64,000 bases of DNA from Streptomyces venezuelae (GTDB lineage Bacteria; Actinomycetota; Actinomycetes; Streptomycetales; Streptomycetaceae): NCBI RefSeq assembly GCF_008642355.1, contig NZ_CP029193.1, positions 2,690,001 through 2,754,000 on the forward strand, given 5' to 3'. Shown here piece by piece: positions 7,543 through 20,421 of this stretch. The translations under genes and the position numbers were made by a program. Under the pieces are notes generated by a model, which searched no databases, was not told the origin of the DNA, and saw only the letters and a list, made by a program, of their open reading frames with translations. Every line of letters begins with the position of its first letter. The stretch's first letter is position 1.

Positions 7543-9315
7543 TCAGCCCTTTCGCAGGATGAGTTCCGTGTTCCGGTCGCCCGCGTCGCCGCCCAGCGCG
7601 GGCTTGGCGCCGGGGGCGTTGAAGGACAGCTCGCGGTACAGCGCGGCGAGTCCGGTCTGGGAGAGATCGGCGAAATCCGTGCGGTGCGGGGCGGCGGACT
7701 CGATGAGCGTGGTGAAGAGGGAAATCGTTCCGTCGTGGTTGTCGGTCAGTTCGACCACCCGCGCCAGCTGCGGGAAGTCGATGTGCGAGGCGGTGGAGAC
7801 CTCCCAGAAGGCGCCGTGCGGCGTGCGGTGCGGGGTGATGGCGTTCTTGTGGCTGTGGCCGTTGACCCAGGCGAGGACGGAGCGGTACCGGGCGAGCAGC
7901 GAGACGATCTCGTCGCCCCCGTGCCGGGCCTCCCCGGGGCGTGCCGGGTCGTGGCGGAGGTTGCGCATGCTCCTGCTGGTGTGGTGGCTGAAGACGACGA
8001 CGTACGAAGGTCCGCCGTCGCGCCGCTCGTTGGCCTTGAGTTCGCGCTCCAGCCAGCGCAGTTGGGCTGTGCCGAGCGAGCCTTCGTAGTGGCCGCCGGG
8101 ATCGGTGCTGTCCAGGCTGATGCCGAGGACGTCGTCGCTGATGCGGAAGGTGTAGTGCTGGGTGGCGGCGGCGAGGTTCTCCTGCGTGTAGCCGTGGCCG
8201 ACGGGGCCGGGGCCCGTGTGGGCGGGGTCCAGGTGGGCCTGGAGGTACTCGGTCGGGGTGAACGGGGCGCGGGACGCGTCGGGCGTGACGGACCGCATGC
8301 GCCGCTTCTCGCTCCGGAGAAGCTCCTTGAAGCGGTCGCCCTTGGGGTCGTGGCCCTTCTTGACGGCCTTCCAGAGGGCGGCACCGCGCGTCTCGTCGAG
8401 GGACATCAGCTTCTTGCCGCCCGTGGCGAACTCGGTGAGGTACGGGTCGCGGGGCGCCCAGCAGCCGCCGGGCAGGGCGTCGTGGTTGCCGACGGTGGAG
8501 TACCAGGGCAGGGCGAGACCGGGGCTGTTGACCTCGCGGATGGCGGCGTCGAGGAAGCCGTGCAGGTGCGGGAAGCCGAGGCGCTTGTCGGCGTCGCGCA
8601 CCGGGTCGTCCGGGTGCCAGTACAGCTTGAGGCCGCTGGACTGCACGCCTTCGTAGCGGCGCGGGTCGCCGGTGTTGGGGGTGACGCGCCCGCCGCTCAT
8701 CACCTTGAGGAACCAGTCGAGTTCGGCGCGGGAGTTGTTGTCGGTGTTGTCGCCGGTCGTGACGACGCAGTGCAGGGGCGCGCCGGTGGCTGGCGCGCCG
8801 CGCAGCGCGTTGACCCGTTCGACGAGGGCGACGGCGCCCGCGACGGACAGGGACTCGTGGGGGCGCCAGGCGCTCGCGGTCTGGGCGCGCAGGTACTCGT
8901 AGCGCAGCGGGTTCTGTACGTCCACGAGGTGCAGGTCGGTGAATTGCACGAACGCGGCGAGCGCGGTCCTGCGCCCCTCACGGCCCGGTTTCGCCGCCGC
9001 GAGGTCGCCTCGGACGACCCGCGGCCAGGCCGGTCCGTCGCCGAGCCGCCGGTAGCCGGTGGTGCCGTGCGGGGCGGCGACCGTGAGCAGAGTGGTGCCG
9101 TTCTTGTACGGCGCGAGGGGTGCGGCGGGCGCCGGGCGGGAGCGCGGGACGGTGGCGCGGCCCGCGGGTGCGGCGTTTCCTGATCCGGCGCCGGGGCCGA
9201 GGGCGTAGCCGACGCCTGCGGAGAGGGTGACCGCTCCGGCGGCGGCGAGCAGGGCGCGGCGGTCGACGGCGTGCGCGGCGGTCGTGGCGGTTGCGACAGA
9301 GCGTATGCGCTGCAT
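7543..9315 (-). CDS. Exported calcineurin-like metallophosphoesterase (TIGR03767-type)
   Basis: A 590-residue protein with a twin-arginine-like leader (DRRALLAAAGA, residues 18-28). The metallophosphoesterase motifs appear in order: FTDLHLVDVQ, TTGDNTDN, STVGNHDALPG, VFSHHTSRS and VNGHSHKN. These are the dimetal ligands of phosphatases and phosphodiesterases. Large insertions between the GNHD and GHSH motifs are typical of the actinobacterial family TIGR03767, whose substrate is unknown to me. Export with a pre-folded metal centre fits the Tat-like leader. It is followed on the same strand by the DD-peptidase-like gene after 113 bp. Confidence 0.85.
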   Translation of the reverse strand: MQRIRSVATATTAAHAVDRRALLAAAGAVTLSAGVGYALGPGAGSGNAAPAGRATVPRSRPAPAAPLAPYKNGTTLLTVAAPHGTTGYRRLGDGPAWPRVVRGDLAAAKPGREGRRTALAAFVQFTDLHLVDVQNPLRYEYLRAQTASAWRPHESLSVAGAVALVERVNALRGAPATGAPLHCVVTTGDNTDNNSRAELDWFLKVMSGGRVTPNTGDPRRYEGVQSSGLKLYWHPDDPVRDADKRLGFPHLHGFLDAAIREVNSPGLALPWYSTVGNHDALPGGCWAPRDPYLTEFATGGKKLMSLDETRGAALWKAVKKGHDPKGDRFKELLRSEKRRMRSVTPDASRAPFTPTEYLQAHLDPAHTGPGPVGHGYTQENLAAATQHYTFRISDDVLGISLDSTDPGGHYEGSLGTAQLRWLERELKANERRDGGPSYVVVFSHHTSRSMRNLRHDPARPGEARHGGDEIVSLLARYRSVLAWVNGHSHKNAITPHRTPHGAFWEVSTASHIDFPQLARVVELTDNHDGTISLFTTLIESAAPHRTDFADLSQTGLAALYRELSFNAPGAKPALGGDAGDRNTELILRKG

Positions 9316-9456
9316 GTACTGGATCGTTGGCAGCGGGGGTGGCGTGCGCGTGAACGAGACGGCAACGCGCAGCGCCGATCACCGTACGTGGATCAGTCGG
9401 CACCCTGCGCGGCCACGCACCCCTCCTCCGGCAGAGGGGAAGCGGTCACTCCATGT

Positions 9457-9915
9457 TCACCTTTCGGGGAAGGGTGCGTGTCCGTCGGCCGGGCGGGTGC
9501 GCCACAGCTCCAGGCCGATGTCGACGAGCGCGACGCGGTCGAGGTCCGGCACGGCGTCCAGAGGGTGCCAGGCGGCGAGGTCCGTGGACCCGTCGGTCTC
9601 GTGGCGCAGTTCGCCTCCGGTGACGCGTCCCTCGTACACGATCCGCAGTCCGTGGAAGTCGGCGACGGCGCCGAGCCTGCGCGGGTAGCGGCGGCGCAGG
9701 GAGTCGACGCCGAGGAGGGCGACGGGTTCGACGACGTATCCGGTCTCCTCGTCGGCCTCCCGGATCACCGTGTCGTAGGGGTCCTCGCCGTGGTCCATGC
9801 CGCCGCCGGGCAGCGTCCAGCGTCTGCTGCCGTCGCCGGCGACCCAGCGGGCGAGCAGCACGTGTCCGTCGCGTACGCATACGGCGTAGGCCGCCACCCG
9901 AAGTTCTTTGTGCAC
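9457..9915 (-). CDS. Nudix hydrolase
   Basis: A 152-residue cytosolic pyrophosphohydrolase. The Nudix box GGGMDHGEDPYDTV runs directly into READEETGY, giving the Gx5Ex7REUxEExGU pattern complete. The substrate (nucleoside diphosphate derivative) cannot be told from the sequence. The GTG start at 9915 has no clear ribosome binding site, so a leaderless transcript or a slightly different start is possible. It is divergent from the subtilase across about 250 bp and lies 141 bp upstream of the phosphoesterase on the same strand. Confidence 0.88.
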   Translation of the reverse strand: MHKELRVAAYAVCVRDGHVLLARWVAGDGSRRWTLPGGGMDHGEDPYDTVIREADEETGYVVEPVALLGVDSLRRRYPRRLGAVADFHGLRIVYEGRVTGGELRHETDGSTDLAAWHPLDAVPDLDRVALVDIGLELWRTRPADGHAPFPER

Positions 9916-10162
9916 GGGTTGACGCTAGGCGGTTCGCGCCACTCACCGAGGGGTTCCGGGAAACCATGTCCGCTTATACAGCGGCTTGTCCGCCATGGCG
10001 TATGGCGGAATTGCGTCACGCCCTGATCACAGCTCGGACAACTCTCCCCAAACAGCTGTCACTTGCGTAAGGCTGAGCGGTCATCCGGCCCCGGATTCCG
10101 GACCTTCACGGAAACCGGACCGTATCGACCCTCCTTCCCGTCTTTCACGTACAGGGATGCCG

Positions 10163-13100
10163 ATGCCCAGATCCAGTTCCAGCGCCAGACGCGCGCCCCG
10201 TCTCGCGATAGCCGTCGGTCTCACCGCCGCGCTCTGCGCGACCGGGGCCGCCCCTCTCGCCTTCGCGGCGGACGACACGCCCGTGCCCGCACCCAAGTCC
10301 GCGGGCGGCAAGCTCGGGTCGGCCGACGCCGACCTGCTCGCCGACGCCAAGGCGGAGGGCGAGAAGACCGTCACGATGATGGTCGCCACCGCGCCCGGCG
10401 CCACCGAGCAGGTCGCCGACCAGCTCGACGCCGTCAAGGGCGGCTCGGTGGGCCGCACCTACGACAAGCTCGGCTACGTCCGCGCGACCGTGCCGACCGC
10501 CAAGGCCGACGCGGCGATCAAGTCCGCGGCGAAGCTGTCGTCCGTGCACGCCATCGACCTGCGGCACGAGATCGAGCTGGACGACCCGACACCCGCCGCC
10601 GACCGCGCCAAGGGTGCGAAGGCCGCGGTGAAGGGCACGTACCCGGGCCCGGACAAGAGGACCCCGGCGGACAACCCGTACAACCCGTCCGCCGAGACCG
10701 GCGCCGTCGACTTCGTGAAGAAGCACCGCAAGGCGGACGGCCGCGGCGTCACCATCGGCATCCTGGACTCCGGCGTCGACCTCGGTCACCCGGCGCTGAA
10801 GAAGACCACGACCGGCGAGCGCAAGATCACCGACTGGGTGACGGCGACCGACCCGATCGTGGACGCGGACGGCACCTGGCGCCGTATGACCAACCCGGTC
10901 ACGGGCCCCGTCTTCACCTGGAACGGCGAGACGTGGAAGGCCCCGGCGGGCTCCTTCCAGGTCAACCGCTTCCTGGAGTCGGCCACCACCGGCGGCGACG
11001 CCAAGGGCGACATCAACCGGGACGGCGACACCACCGACAGCTGGGGCGTCCTGTACGACCCGGCGGCCGGCACGGTCCGCGTCGACCTGAACAACAACAA
11101 GGACTTCACCGACGACGAGCCGATGAAGCCGTACAAGGACGACCACCAGGTCGCCTACTTCGGCAAGGACGACCCGGCGACCGACGTCGTCGAGCGTGTC
11201 CCGTTCGTCGTCGAGATCCGCAAGGACGTGCCGACCGACCCGTACGGCGGCGACTGGGTCGGCAAGAAGGCCGACTTCGTCAACATCGGTGTCATCGAGT
11301 CCGAGCACGGCACGCACGTCGCGGGCATCACCGCGGCCAACGGCCTGTTCGGCGGCAAGATGAACGGCGCCGCGCCCGGCGCCAAGCTCGTCTCCTCGCG
11401 CGCCTGCACCTGGACCGGCGGCTGCACCAACGTCGCGCTCACCGAGGGCATGATCGACCTCGTCACCGAGCGCGGCGTCGACATCGTCAACATGTCGATC
11501 GGCGGCCTCCCGGCGCTGAACGACGGCAACAACGCGCGCGCCGAGCTCTACACGCGCCTCATCGACACCTACGGCGTCCAGCTGGTGATCTCCGCGGGCA
11601 ACAGCGGCCCCGGCGCGAACACCATCGGCGACCCCAGCCTGGCCGACAAGGTCATCTCGGTCGGCGCCGCCATCTCCAAGGAGACCTGGGCCGCCAACTA
11701 CGGCTCCCAGGTGGAGCGTCCGTACGCGATGATGCCGTTCTCCTCGCGCGGCCCGCGTGAGGACGGCGGCTTCACGCCGATCATCTCGGCGCCCGGCTCG
11801 GCCATCAACACCACGCAGACCTGGCTGCCCGGCGCCCCGGCCGCCGAGGCGGGCTACCAGCTCCCGGCCGGCTACTCCATGCTGCAGGGCACCTCGATGG
11901 CGTCCCCGCAGGCCGCGGGCGCCTCGGCGCTGCTCCTCTCCGCCGCGAAGCGGGAGAAGATCGACCTCACCCCGGCGAAGCTGCGCACCGCGCTGACCTC
12001 GACCGCGGACCGCATCCGCGGCGAGCAGGCATACGCGCAGGGCACCGGCCTGATCGACGTCGTGGACGCCTGGGAGGCCATCGAGGACGACGCGAAGGCC
12101 CACACGTACACGGTGAAGGCCCCGGTCGACACCGCCCTTGAGCAGGAGCTGAAGAAGCCCGGCACCGGCATCTACGACCGTGAGGGCGGCCTGAAGGCCG
12201 GCCAGAAGCGGACGTACGACGTCACGGTCACCCGCACCTCGGGCCCGGACCGCGGCGTCCGCCACGAGCTGGACCTGGTCAACAACCACGAGTCCACCTT
12301 CGAGCTCCTCGGCGACGACGAGATCACGCTGCCGCTGAACAAGCCGGTGACCGTCAAGGTCCAGGCGAAGGCCAAGTCGGCCGGTCTGCACAGCGCGATC
12401 CTGACCGTCGACGACGAGCGCACCGAGGGCATCGACCACCAGATCATGTCGACGGTCGTCGTCTCGGCGCCGCTCGCCAAGTCCTCGTACACCTTCTCGG
12501 CGTCCGACTCCACGCAGCGCAACACCCCGAAGTCGTACTTCGTGACGGTCCCCAAGGGCGCCAAGTCCCTGGAGGTCTCCCTCGGCGGCCTGAAGGACAA
12601 GAGCCAGACCCGGTTCATCGCGATCCACCCGTACGGCGTCCCGGTCGACTCGACCTCGTCGATCGTCTGCTACCCGAACTACGAGAACCCGGCCAACACC
12701 TGCCGCCCGGACCTGCGTTCCTACGCGCAGCCGCAGGCCGGTGTCTGGGAGATCGAGGTCGAGTCGCGCCGTACGTCGCCGCTGCTCGACAACCCGTACA
12801 AGCTGAACGTCGCCGCGCTCGGTGTCGACTTCGACCCGGCCGTGCAGACGCTGCCCGAGGCGAAGGTCGGCACGCCGGCTCCCGTCTCCTGGAAGGCCAC
12901 GAACAACTTCGCGGCCGTCGACGGCAAGCTGAAGGGCGGCTCGCTCGGCTCGTCCAAGTCGGCGCGTCCCGGCATCAAGCAGGGTGAGAAGCAGATCACC
13001 GAGGTCGTCGTGCCCGCGGGCGCGGAGCGCCTCGACGTCGCCATCGGCTCGCCCGCCGACGTCGCCGCCGACCTGGACCTCGCCGTGAAGAAGGACGGCG

Positions 13101-13447
13101 CGGTCGTGGGCTCCTCGGCGGAGGGCGACTCGGAGGAGTCGGTCAGCCTGAAGAAGCCGGCCGCCGGTACGTACACGATCGAGGTGACGGGCTACTCGGT
13201 GCCGTCCGGTTCGACCGCGTACGACTACCGCGACGTCTTCTTCTCGGACGCGCTCGGCCAGGTCACCGTCGACGAGTCGAAGACGGTGAAGCTCGCCAAC
13301 GGCGCGTCGGCGCAGGTCGACGCCAAGGTCGAGGCGAAGGCCCCGGCCGCGGAGGGCCGTGAGCTGTTCGGCGAGGTGTCCCTGCTGAACGCGGGCGGCA
13401 CGGTCGCGGGCAGCGGCAGCGTGAAGGTGGAGAAGGTCACGCCGTAA
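10163..13447 (+). CDS. Secreted subtilisin-like serine protease (S8) with C-terminal PPC-type domain
   Basis: A large extracellular protease of about 1094 residues. The signal peptide runs from a basic start (SSSARRAPRL) through a hydrophobic core to cleavage near AFA-ADD. An inhibitor-I9-like propeptide precedes the catalytic domain. Triad residues are Asp202 in ILDSGVD, His382 in HGTHVAG and Ser578 in GTSMASP, with the oxyanion Asn in SAGNSGPG. A roughly 150-residue insertion between Asp and His contains a Ca-site-like DLNNNKDFTDDE stretch, possibly metal-binding. The C-terminal half is beta-rich and includes a pre-peptidase-type domain (about residues 950-1060). The second of two close ATGs (10157 and 10163) fits the AGGG spacing better. 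It is monocistronic with its own terminator. Confidence 0.93.
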   Translation: MPRSSSSARRAPRLAIAVGLTAALCATGAAPLAFAADDTPVPAPKSAGGKLGSADADLLADAKAEGEKTVTMMVATAPGATEQVADQLDAVKGGSVGRTYDKLGYVRATVPTAKADAAIKSAAKLSSVHAIDLRHEIELDDPTPAADRAKGAKAAVKGTYPGPDKRTPADNPYNPSAETGAVDFVKKHRKADGRGVTIGILDSGVDLGHPALKKTTTGERKITDWVTATDPIVDADGTWRRMTNPVTGPVFTWNGETWKAPAGSFQVNRFLESATTGGDAKGDINRDGDTTDSWGVLYDPAAGTVRVDLNNNKDFTDDEPMKPYKDDHQVAYFGKDDPATDVVERVPFVVEIRKDVPTDPYGGDWVGKKADFVNIGVIESEHGTHVAGITAANGLFGGKMNGAAPGAKLVSSRACTWTGGCTNVALTEGMIDLVTERGVDIVNMSIGGLPALNDGNNARAELYTRLIDTYGVQLVISAGNSGPGANTIGDPSLADKVISVGAAISKETWAANYGSQVERPYAMMPFSSRGPREDGGFTPIISAPGSAINTTQTWLPGAPAAEAGYQLPAGYSMLQGTSMASPQAAGASALLLSAAKREKIDLTPAKLRTALTSTADRIRGEQAYAQGTGLIDVVDAWEAIEDDAKAHTYTVKAPVDTALEQELKKPGTGIYDREGGLKAGQKRTYDVTVTRTSGPDRGVRHELDLVNNHESTFELLGDDEITLPLNKPVTVKVQAKAKSAGLHSAILTVDDERTEGIDHQIMSTVVVSAPLAKSSYTFSASDSTQRNTPKSYFVTVPKGAKSLEVSLGGLKDKSQTRFIAIHPYGVPVDSTSSIVCYPNYENPANTCRPDLRSYAQPQAGVWEIEVESRRTSPLLDNPYKLNVAALGVDFDPAVQTLPEAKVGTPAPVSWKATNNFAAVDGKLKGGSLGSSKSARPGIKQGEKQITEVVVPAGAERLDVAIGSPADVAADLDLAVKKDGAVVGSSAEGDSEESVSLKKPAAGTYTIEVTGYSVPSGSTAYDYRDVFFSDALGQVTVDESKTVKLANGASAQVDAKVEAKAPAAEGRELFGEVSLLNAGGTVAGSGSVKVEKVTP

Positions 13448-13468
13448 CGCGCCACCGCTTTCTCGGAG

Positions 13469-13504
13469 GCGCCGGACGGGCTCAGCGATGAGTCCGTCCG
13501 GCGC
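13469..13504 (+). terminator. Terminator after the subtilase gene
   Basis: A perfect 11-bp stem (13469-13479 with 13494-13504) has a 14-nt loop and is followed by ttctcc. It lies between convergent genes and may serve both. Confidence 0.75.
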
Positions 13505-13531
13505 TTCTCCGTCTCCGGGTCCCGCTCCCGG

Positions 13532-14260
13532 TCACCCGTCGCATTTGATCTTCTTCGACTCCGGCAGGGCCTTGAGGATCATCGTGCGCAGCCGGTCGCG
13601 TTCCTTGCCGACGGCCCAGTTGGCGGGCTCGGCGGAGCCCTCGTCGACGGTGATCAGGACGCGGTCGCCCTTCTTCAGGCGCGGGTCCACCTCCCGGTCC
13701 ATGGGGAAGGTGACCGTGGGCTTCCCGGACGCCGGTTTCAGGTGACGCGTCACGTCGACCGTGATCCGGTCCTGGAGTCCGCCCGGCACCGCGTCGACCG
13801 CCGTGACCGTGCCCTCCACGATGAGCCGCGAGCACGCCACGAACCCCTCGGCGCTCAAGTCCGCGTCCGTGGTCCCCTCCGGCCTGCTCTTCGCGCCGGA
13901 CGCCGTGGCCGCCTTGTCGGCGCCCCCCGCTCCCTGTCCCGCGTCCACCGCGAGCCAGGCGAGCCCGCCGATCAGGGCGGCGGCCACCGTGGCCGCGACC
14001 GCGCCGAGCGCGACGGTGAGGAAGCGCCGGGACGCCGTGCGCGGGGGCCGCAGCGGCACCACACGATCTGCCGGGGCCTCCGGCCCGGGTCCCGCGGACG
14101 CCAGCGCGTCGCCCACCTCCCCGAGCCGCGACCGCAGCAGCGCCACATCCGCCACGGCTGCCGCGTGGGCCGCGGCGAAGACGGGGTCGTCGCGTGCCTC
14201 GTCCGGCACGGGGTCGTCCGTGATCGCCGTCATCAGCGCGTCGAACTCCTCGTCCCGCAC
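13532..14260 (-). CDS. Single-pass membrane protein coupled to an ECF sigma factor (candidate anti-sigma)
   Basis: A 242-residue protein with an N-terminal cytosolic part of about 80 residues, one transmembrane segment (TVALGAVAATVAAALIGGLA, about residues 83-102) and an extracytoplasmic domain of about 135 residues with a lone late Cys. The GTG start lies one base after the stop of the sigma factor gene, so translation is almost certainly coupled. The topology and position are those of an anti-sigma factor or sigma regulator, but I see no HxxxCxxC zinc motif or clear RskA homology. It may instead be an exported effector. Treat anti-sigma as inference. Confidence 0.7.
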   Translation of the reverse strand: MRDEEFDALMTAITDDPVPDEARDDPVFAAAHAAAVADVALLRSRLGEVGDALASAGPGPEAPADRVVPLRPPRTASRRFLTVALGAVAATVAAALIGGLAWLAVDAGQGAGGADKAATASGAKSRPEGTTDADLSAEGFVACSRLIVEGTVTAVDAVPGGLQDRITVDVTRHLKPASGKPTVTFPMDREVDPRLKKGDRVLITVDEGSAEPANWAVGKERDRLRTMILKALPESKKIKCDG

Positions 14261-14261
14261 G

Positions 14262-17231
<2,970 letters not shown>

Positions 17232-17384
17232 GGCATCCACCCTGTGGGGGTGCCCGCCCGGGAACAACGCGGATGATCTCATCCTTGAATGAGCCGGATT
17301 CATCGACCGATCGCGTCGACCAGACGCATCGATGCCGTGACGGTCTGGCGGACCTGGGCGATCAAGGAAGAGGGACCGCGCACC

Positions 17385-18266
17385 ATGAGCGGGAACGGGC
17401 TGGAGATCCGGGAGCTGGAGTGCTTCCTGGTGCTTGCCGAAGAGCTGCACTTCGGGCGGGCCGGCGAGCGGCTGTACATATCGCAGAGCCGGGTCAGCCA
17501 GTTGCTCGCCGCCCTGGAGCGGCGGATCGGCGCGCGCCTGCTGGAGCGTACGAGCCGACGCGTGTCCCTGACCACTCTCGGGGAACGATTTCTGGCCGAA
17601 CTCAAGCCGTCCTATGCCGAGTTGGCAGCCGTGGTGGCGCGGGCGAGGGACGCGGCGCGAGGCGTGGAGGGGACGCTGCGGATCGGGTTCCAGGGCACCG
17701 CGGACGACCGGCTGATGCGGGCCATCGAGGTGTTCCAGGAGCGCCATCCGGCCTGCGCGACGGAGGTCGTGGAGATCCCCTTCGCCGATCCGTTCGGGGC
17801 GGTGCGGGAGGGCGATGTGGACGCGGGCATCGTGCTGCTGCCGGTCGCCGAACCCGACCTGGTGCTCGGACCGGTCTTCTCCAGCGAGCGGCAGACCGTC
17901 GCCGTGTCGGTGCGGCACGCGTTCGCGGGGCGCTCCTCGCTCACCGCCGTGGACCTCGCCGACACACCGCTGATCGCGGCGGCGGGGCCCGCGCCCGCGT
18001 ACTGGCGCGAGGCGCAGGCCCCTTCGGGCCCGCCCGCGCCCGCGGTCCGCACGCTTCAGGAGGGGCTCACGCTGGTGGCGGCGGACCGGGCGGCGATGCT
18101 GCTGTGCGGCCCCACGGCGGAGTACCACGGCCGCAAGGACGTCGTCTTCGTGCCGGTCGACGGGCTCCCCGACTCGGTGCTCGGGATGGTGTGGCGCGGG
18201 GGCGGGGAGACCGAGCGGGTACGGGAGTTCGCGCGGGCGGTGGCCGTGGCGGCGGCCGAGGGATGA
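17385..18266 (+). CDS. LysR-family transcriptional regulator
   Basis: A 293-residue regulator. The N-terminal winged helix shows ELHFGRAGERLYISQSRVSQ followed by LLAALERRIGARLLER (residues 23-59). The C-terminal substrate-binding domain starts near residue 95 (GTLRIGFQGTADD). The ATG at 17385 follows GGAAGAGGGA. It is divergent from the MFS gene, so it probably controls that promoter in response to the exported compound. A convergent DUF1203 gene starts its 3' end 3 bp after this stop. Confidence 0.9.
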   Translation: MSGNGLEIRELECFLVLAEELHFGRAGERLYISQSRVSQLLAALERRIGARLLERTSRRVSLTTLGERFLAELKPSYAELAAVVARARDAARGVEGTLRIGFQGTADDRLMRAIEVFQERHPACATEVVEIPFADPFGAVREGDVDAGIVLLPVAEPDLVLGPVFSSERQTVAVSVRHAFAGRSSLTAVDLADTPLIAAAGPAPAYWREAQAPSGPPAPAVRTLQEGLTLVAADRAAMLLCGPTAEYHGRKDVVFVPVDGLPDSVLGMVWRGGGETERVREFARAVAVAAAEG

Positions 18267-18269
18267 CCG

Positions 18270-18812
18270 TCAGGCGGTGTCCCGCCGCCGCACCTCGAAG
18301 TGGAAGCAGCCGTACTCCACGGCCCTGACGTGCACGAGGGCGACCCGCGGGTCGGCGAAGGCCTCGTCGAAGGCTGCGTCGAACCCTTGCTCCTCGTCCT
18401 CCGGGATCTCCAGGAGGCGGCCGCCGACGATGTGCCCCTCGGCGCTGTACCGGCGGACGGTGCGCAGCGCGCCGGCCCGCGAGAACGGGTAGCCGCCCCG
18501 GCCCCGCGAGGGGCCCGCGCAGGGGTCGGCGTGGATGAAGACGGGCCCCTGCTCGTCGTAGGCGCCGGGCCGCGCGCCCGTCTCCGCGGCCCAGCGGCGC
18601 AGCGGCGCGTACGACACGAGGGCGATGCGCTCGCCGGGGGCGACGGGCCGCAGGCAGCAGCGCAGCGGGGCGCCGCCCTCGTGGTCGACGAAGGCGGCAC
18701 AGGGCCGCCCGGCGTCGTCACGTTCACGGAGCTCGGCGAGGACCGCGGGGGCGATGGGAAGGGGGGTGTGGGCGGTGCGCGTGTACGGGTTACGTGTGTA
18801 CGTGGTGGTCAT
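18270..18812 (-). CDS. DUF1203-family protein
   Basis: A 180-residue soluble protein with the DUF1203 features PLRCCLRPVAPGERIALVSY, GPVFIHADPCAGP and VRAVEYGCFHF. There is no signal peptide or membrane segment. The conserved Cys and His residues (Cys in RCCLR, HADPC) suggest a metal or redox site, but no function is established that I know of. It ends 3 bp from the convergent LysR gene and is preceded by the FAD monooxygenase on the opposite side, separated by 76 bp. Confidence 0.75.
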   Translation of the reverse strand: MTTTYTRNPYTRTAHTPLPIAPAVLAELRERDDAGRPCAAFVDHEGGAPLRCCLRPVAPGERIALVSYAPLRRWAAETGARPGAYDEQGPVFIHADPCAGPSRGRGGYPFSRAGALRTVRRYSAEGHIVGGRLLEIPEDEEQGFDAAFDEAFADPRVALVHVRAVEYGCFHFEVRRRDTA

Positions 18813-18888
18813 GAGCCGAGCTTCGCGCGTGGGCTGGGCCAGGGCTGGCGGGATTCGGACGTCGCGCCGGCCCCGCCTCCGGCCCCGT

Positions 18889-20166
18889 TCAGCCCACCCC
18901 CCAGGACCCCCGCGCGTTCAGCTCCGCCACGTCCGTGCCCGTCGTCCTGCGGTACGCCGCGTTCAACTCCCCCAGTTCCTCGGGGGTCAGGACGTCCTCG
19001 ACGCGGTCGAAGCCGTCGGGGGCGCGCTCGGCGACGGCGTGCAGGATGCGGTCCGCCGGCATGTCGCGGTTGGCGAGGACGACCGCGTTGGCCGCCTCGC
19101 GGCGGATCCCCTCGTACGCCCGCAGCCCCGCCTCGCGGTCCGGCTCGGTGTGGGCGAGGCAGCGGGCCAGGACGCGCGCGTCGAGGATCGCCTGGGAGCC
19201 GCCGTTCGACCCCACCGGGTACATCGGGTGCGCCGCGTCGCCGAGCAGCGTGACCAGGCCGTGGCCCCAGCGGGGCAGCGGGTCCCGGTCGACCATCGGG
19301 TACTCCAGGATGTGCCGCGTGGCGGCGAGCAGCGCGGGGACGTCGAGGTCGCCGATGCGCCATCCCGCGTAGTGCGGCAGGACGTCGGAGAGCCGCCCCG
19401 AGCGGTTCCAGTCGGCGGGCCCCGCGAGGCCGTGGTGGTGCGTGGCCGGGAACCGCACCTCCGCCACCCAGTTGAGCAGTGCCCTGCCGCGCTCCTGGTA
19501 GGGGCGGGATATGGGGTAGACGACGAGTTTCGCGGCGGTGTTGCTGCCCGCCACCGCGACGGTCCGTCCGCCGAGCACCGGATGCCACTCGGCCGTGCCG
19601 CGCCACATGCGGATGCCGTTCCACAGCGGCGGGCCCTCACCGGGGTGCAGCACGGCCCGCACCGTCGAGTGCAGCCCGTCGGCGCCGACCAGCGCCCGCA
19701 CCCGTACGCCGTACTCCCTGGCCCGCGCCATGTCCCGCAGGATCACCCGCAGTCCGCCGCCCTCGCGCTCGGCGAGCCGCACGAAGGCGGTGCCGGTGCG
19801 GACGGCGTGGTCGCCGAGCCGGTCGCGGACCGCGTCGAGCAGGAGCAGCTGGAGTGCGCCGCGGTGGACGGAGTACTGGGGCCAGCGGTAGCCGAGGGCG
19901 AGGCCGCGCGGTTCGGCCCAGATGCGGTTGCCGTGCCGGTCGAAGTGGACCATCGCCTCGGGGGCGACGGCGGTCGCCGCGAGTTCGTCGCCGAGGCCCA
20001 GCTCGGTCAGTTCCCGCACCGCGTACGGCAGCAGGTTGAGGCCGACGCCGACGGGCCGCAGCTGGTCGGCGGCGTCCACCACCCGGACGCCGATGCCCGC
20101 CGCGTGCAGGCTGAGCGCGGCGGTGAGCCCGCCGACGCCCGCGCCCGCCACGAGTACGTCGGTCAT
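18889..20166 (-). CDS. FAD-dependent monooxygenase (PhzS / salicylate-hydroxylase-like)
   Basis: A 425-residue class A flavoprotein hydroxylase that would use NAD(P)H and oxygen on an aromatic substrate. The FAD-binding GAGVGGLTAALSLHAAG is at residues 8-24. The mid-chain DG-type motif appears as ALVGADGLHSTVR, and the ribityl-binding GDAAHPMYPVGSNGG near residue 297 fits the PhzS subgroup. Length is normal. There is no strong ribosome binding site before the ATG. It is transcribed divergently from pepN copy 2 across 255 bp. No other biosynthetic genes lie nearby, so its substrate is open. Confidence 0.88.
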   Translation of the reverse strand: MTDVLVAGAGVGGLTAALSLHAAGIGVRVVDAADQLRPVGVGLNLLPYAVRELTELGLGDELAATAVAPEAMVHFDRHGNRIWAEPRGLALGYRWPQYSVHRGALQLLLLDAVRDRLGDHAVRTGTAFVRLAEREGGGLRVILRDMARAREYGVRVRALVGADGLHSTVRAVLHPGEGPPLWNGIRMWRGTAEWHPVLGGRTVAVAGSNTAAKLVVYPISRPYQERGRALLNWVAEVRFPATHHHGLAGPADWNRSGRLSDVLPHYAGWRIGDLDVPALLAATRHILEYPMVDRDPLPRWGHGLVTLLGDAAHPMYPVGSNGGSQAILDARVLARCLAHTEPDREAGLRAYEGIRREAANAVVLANRDMPADRILHAVAERAPDGFDRVEDVLTPEELGELNAAYRRTTGTDVAELNARGSWGVG

Positions 20167-20421
20167 GGCCGTCGCGCGGCCGGGCCGGTGTCGGCCGGCC
20201 TCTCGGTCCCCAGCATCTCCCGCATCCCCCTGTGGCTCCCGACCACCGTGGTTCCTGACCGCCCCCGTGTGCGCGGCCGTGGTCTGCGGCCTGCCGGGGC
20301 GGGTGCGAACGCGCGGAGCGTAACCGCACCGCGGCGGGAGAACAATGGGCCGGGCGGCCATCCGGCGGGACATGGAAGGATGGCCGGAAACACCACAAGT
20401 CGCACCCGAGGAGATGACCGC